DNA from: Streptomyces aurantiacus JA 4570
GTDB taxonomy: Bacteria; Actinomycetota; Actinomycetes; Streptomycetales; Streptomycetaceae
Reading direction: 5' to 3'
Length of the DNA stretch: 33,383 nucleotides
NCBI RefSeq assembly: GCF_000414115.1
Contig: NZ_AOPZ01000027.1
Coordinates: 1 to 33,383 of the forward strand
The notes under the pieces were generated by a model. That model was not told the DNA's origin, searched no databases, and was given only the letters and a program-made list of their open reading frames with translations. Position numbers and translations under genes: made by a program. This document shows, piece by piece, positions 31,772 through 33,383 of this stretch (the first letter of the stretch is position 1; every line of letters begins with the position of its first letter).

Positions 31772-32142
31772 ACTGGCTGATGGTGCTTGCGGGGGCGGCG
31801 ATCGGCGCTCCGCTGCGGTATCTGACGGACCGGGGGATGCGCGCGCGGTACGGCTCCGCCTTCCCCTGGGGGACGTTCGCCGTGAACGTGACGGGCTGCC
31901 TCGTGCTCGGCCTCGTCACCGGCGCGGCGAGCGCGGGTGCCGCGTCCGCGCACACCCAGCTCTTCCTGGGCACCGGCCTGTGCGGCGCGCTGACGACGTA
32001 CTCCACCTTCGGGTACGAGACGCTGCTGCTCGCCGAGGGCCGGATGCCGTTCGCGGCCGTGGCGAACGTCGTCGGCAGCGTCGCCGCGGGCCTGGGCACG
32101 GCCTTCCTGGGCGTGGCGGTCGCCGAGGCACTGTGGGGGTGA
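31768..32142 (+). CDS. crcB: Fluoride channel subunit CrcB/Fluc, second of pair
   Basis: A 124-residue Fluc subunit with the four-helix family plan: [62 protein letters not shown] and [26 protein letters not shown] and GALTTYSTF are the pore signatures. It has few basic residues compared with its partner, consistent with inverted insertion in a dual-topology dimer (inference from the charge difference). The GTG at 31768 overlaps the first subunit's stop, and AGGGAGG lies about 10 bases upstream. Confidence 0.93.
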   Translation: MNWLMVLAGAAIGAPLRYLTDRGMRARYGSAFPWGTFAVNVTGCLVLGLVTGAASAGAASAHTQLFLGTGLCGALTTYSTFGYETLLLAEGRMPFAAVANVVGSVAAGLGTAFLGVAVAEALWG

Positions 32143-32227
32143 GCGACGCCGCACCTCGCCTCGTGGAGGGTGCGGCGCCGCTGCCCTGGCCGGGCCCGCC
32201 CAGTACCCCGGTGCTCGCCGTGCGCCC

Positions 32228-33160
32228 TCAGCGTGCCGCGGTCAGCGCCGACGACACCTCCGCCGCCCACCGCCACGGCTCCGCCGTCCCGCCCGGCTGC
32301 GAGTTGAAGTACTCCCAGCCCATGACGCCGCCCATGTCCGGGTACTTGGCGACCAGGCTCCGGAGGGTCGTCTTCAGCCGGGCCGGGGTGACGTATCCGC
32401 TGCCGCCGTTGGACGGGTCCGTCAGGGTTCCCGCGATCACCTTCGACGCCGGGACGACCCCGCGCCGGACGACCGCGTCATAGCTGGACGTGGACGCCAT
32501 GCCGCCCCAGCCGTTGTAGAACTGCGCGTTGAACCAGGCGATGTCGCGGCCCCGGTCGCGGTAGAGCCGGTCGTAGTCGAAACCGGAGAGATTTCCGCCG
32601 CCGCTGAGAGCGGATCCCACCGGCGCGAGCGTGATGAGGAAATCCGGGCCGAAGTCGCGGCGCAGCGCGTCGATGACGCGCTCGATGCCCGCGAGGGACA
32701 TCCGCTCCTCGACGTCCAGGTCGACGCCGTCGAGTCCGTACTTCCGAATGAAGTCGCGCAACAGCGGGTAATACGTGCCGAATTCGGTGTCGAGCCGCGT
32801 GAAACTGCCCGGCGCCGCGCCGCCGACCATCGCGAGCACGTGCACGCCCTGGCCCTGCATCGTCTTCAGGTCGCGCCACATCTGGTCGAACTTGGCGGCG
32901 CTCGGCGGGTCGTCGTTCAAGTGCACCGGCGCGTAAGGGCCGTTGAGGTCATTCAGATGCACGGCGGCGACGATGACGTCGGTCACGCCGGTGCGGTGCC
33001 GGGTCAGGTCGAGCGGCGTGACGTATCTGCCGTTCGTGTACTGCGTCTGGTAATAGACGACGACGCGCCTGCCCGCCGCGGCGCGGGGCGCGGCCGTCGC
33101 CGTCGTGCCCGCCGCCACCGTCAGGGCGAGGGCACCGAGAAGGACACTGCGTCTCTTCAT
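32228..33160 (-). CDS. Secreted GH18 glycoside hydrolase
   Basis: A 310-residue secreted family 18 glycosidase (chitinase or endo-beta-N-acetylglucosaminidase type). Residues 1-25 are a signal peptide with KRRSVLLGALALTVAAG, where the paired Arg permits Tat or Sec export. The GH18 catalytic motif DGVDLDVE has Asp144, Asp147, Asp149 and the proton-donor Glu151. Other barrel strands are VVVYYQTQYTNGRY, VTDVIVAAVHLN, VHVLAMVGGAAPGS, FLITLAPVGSAL, AWFNAQFYNGWGG and GVMGWEYFNSQPGG. No carbohydrate-binding module is attached. The VHLND and FNAQFYNGWGG features resemble EndoH/chitinase-like single-domain enzymes. The ATG at 33160 follows GGAGGAGAG at about 8 bases. Confidence 0.92.
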   Translation of the reverse strand: MKRRSVLLGALALTVAAGTTATAAPRAAAGRRVVVYYQTQYTNGRYVTPLDLTRHRTGVTDVIVAAVHLNDLNGPYAPVHLNDDPPSAAKFDQMWRDLKTMQGQGVHVLAMVGGAAPGSFTRLDTEFGTYYPLLRDFIRKYGLDGVDLDVEERMSLAGIERVIDALRRDFGPDFLITLAPVGSALSGGGNLSGFDYDRLYRDRGRDIAWFNAQFYNGWGGMASTSSYDAVVRRGVVPASKVIAGTLTDPSNGGSGYVTPARLKTTLRSLVAKYPDMGGVMGWEYFNSQPGGTAEPWRWAAEVSSALTAAR

Positions 33161-33282
33161 CCCGAACTCTCCTCCGGTTCCGCCGAATTGCCGGACCGCG
33201 GCAGATTCTCTGCCGATCCGGACCGATCGAGGTCGCCGCAATTCTGACGAGAGAGGGGAGCGCAGGCTAGAGCGCGGAGAGA

Positions 33283-33298
33283 ACTAATGCGCTTTAGT
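33283..33298. promoter_or_regulatory. LacI-type palindrome upstream of the GH18 gene
   Basis: ACTAATGCGCTTTAGT is palindromic at 14 of 16 positions with a central GCGC, the form of many LacI-family sugar operators. It lies 123 bases upstream of the GH18 ATG. A TAGCCT -10 candidate (33264-33269, minus strand) lies just downstream of it. AT-rich bases here stand out from the GC-rich surroundings. The regulator is not identified. Confidence 0.5.
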
Positions 33299-33383
33299 GC
33301 GCGCCGTGGACCGCCCCGCGGGACTGGCCGCGCCCCGGGCTCGCGCCCGCCCCGCCCCGGCCCGCACGCGCCGCAGCACCGGC

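Overview
The window is chromosomal DNA of a high-GC actinomycete, almost certainly a Streptomyces. The evidence is the very strong G/C bias at third codon positions, a WhiB-like protein, an ergothioneine operon, a type-B succinate dehydrogenase, twin-arginine secreted hydrolases, GTG starts and leaderless-looking promoters. From memory, the gene order resembles the S. coelicolor region around SCO0884-SCO0925; I could not check this. I see no tRNA, rRNA, insertion sequence, integrase or CRISPR array.

Layout. 1-4.4 kb: a LysR regulator divergent from a leaderless sdhCAB operon. 4.4-5.8 kb: a secreted metallo-beta-lactamase-fold hydrolase and a tiny secreted two-cysteine protein. 5.9-9.9 kb: a short UvrA-like ABC ATPase, a luciferase-like monooxygenase and a STAS protein, all on the minus strand. 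10-11.7 kb: cyclophilin, then a DUF2975 membrane protein with a small XRE regulator. 11.7-13.9 kb: a membrane protein, a Lys-rich secreted protein, a HAD phosphatase and dodecin. 14.1-15.4 kb: an orphan sugar-binding lipoprotein. 15.5-19.8 kb: egtABCD on the minus strand with 1-4 base overlaps. 20-23.4 kb: a small hypothetical protein, an amidase and a LacI regulator. 23.4-25.4 kb: thioredoxin behind a sigma-R type promoter, divergent from a disulfide oxidoreductase. 25.5-29.5 kb: a STAND/NB-ARC-like protein that overlaps tail-to-tail a frameshifted glycerophosphotransferase-like gene. 29.6-33.2 kb: a WhiB-like protein, a phosphotransferase, a crcB pair and a GH18 glycosidase.

Themes. Redox and thiol biology recurs (ergothioneine, thioredoxin, disulfide oxidoreductase, dodecin, succinate dehydrogenase). 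Short tandem repeats placed where they matter are also common. Two stand out. A heptanucleotide tract sits exactly where the glycerophosphotransferase-like gene is out of frame by one base, so it is a candidate phase switch. A 26-bp repeat makes a chain of three 8-codon micro-ORFs linked by TGATG junctions between the DUF2975 gene and its XRE partner, so it is a candidate translational relay. Most other genes are ordinary Streptomyces chromosome content.
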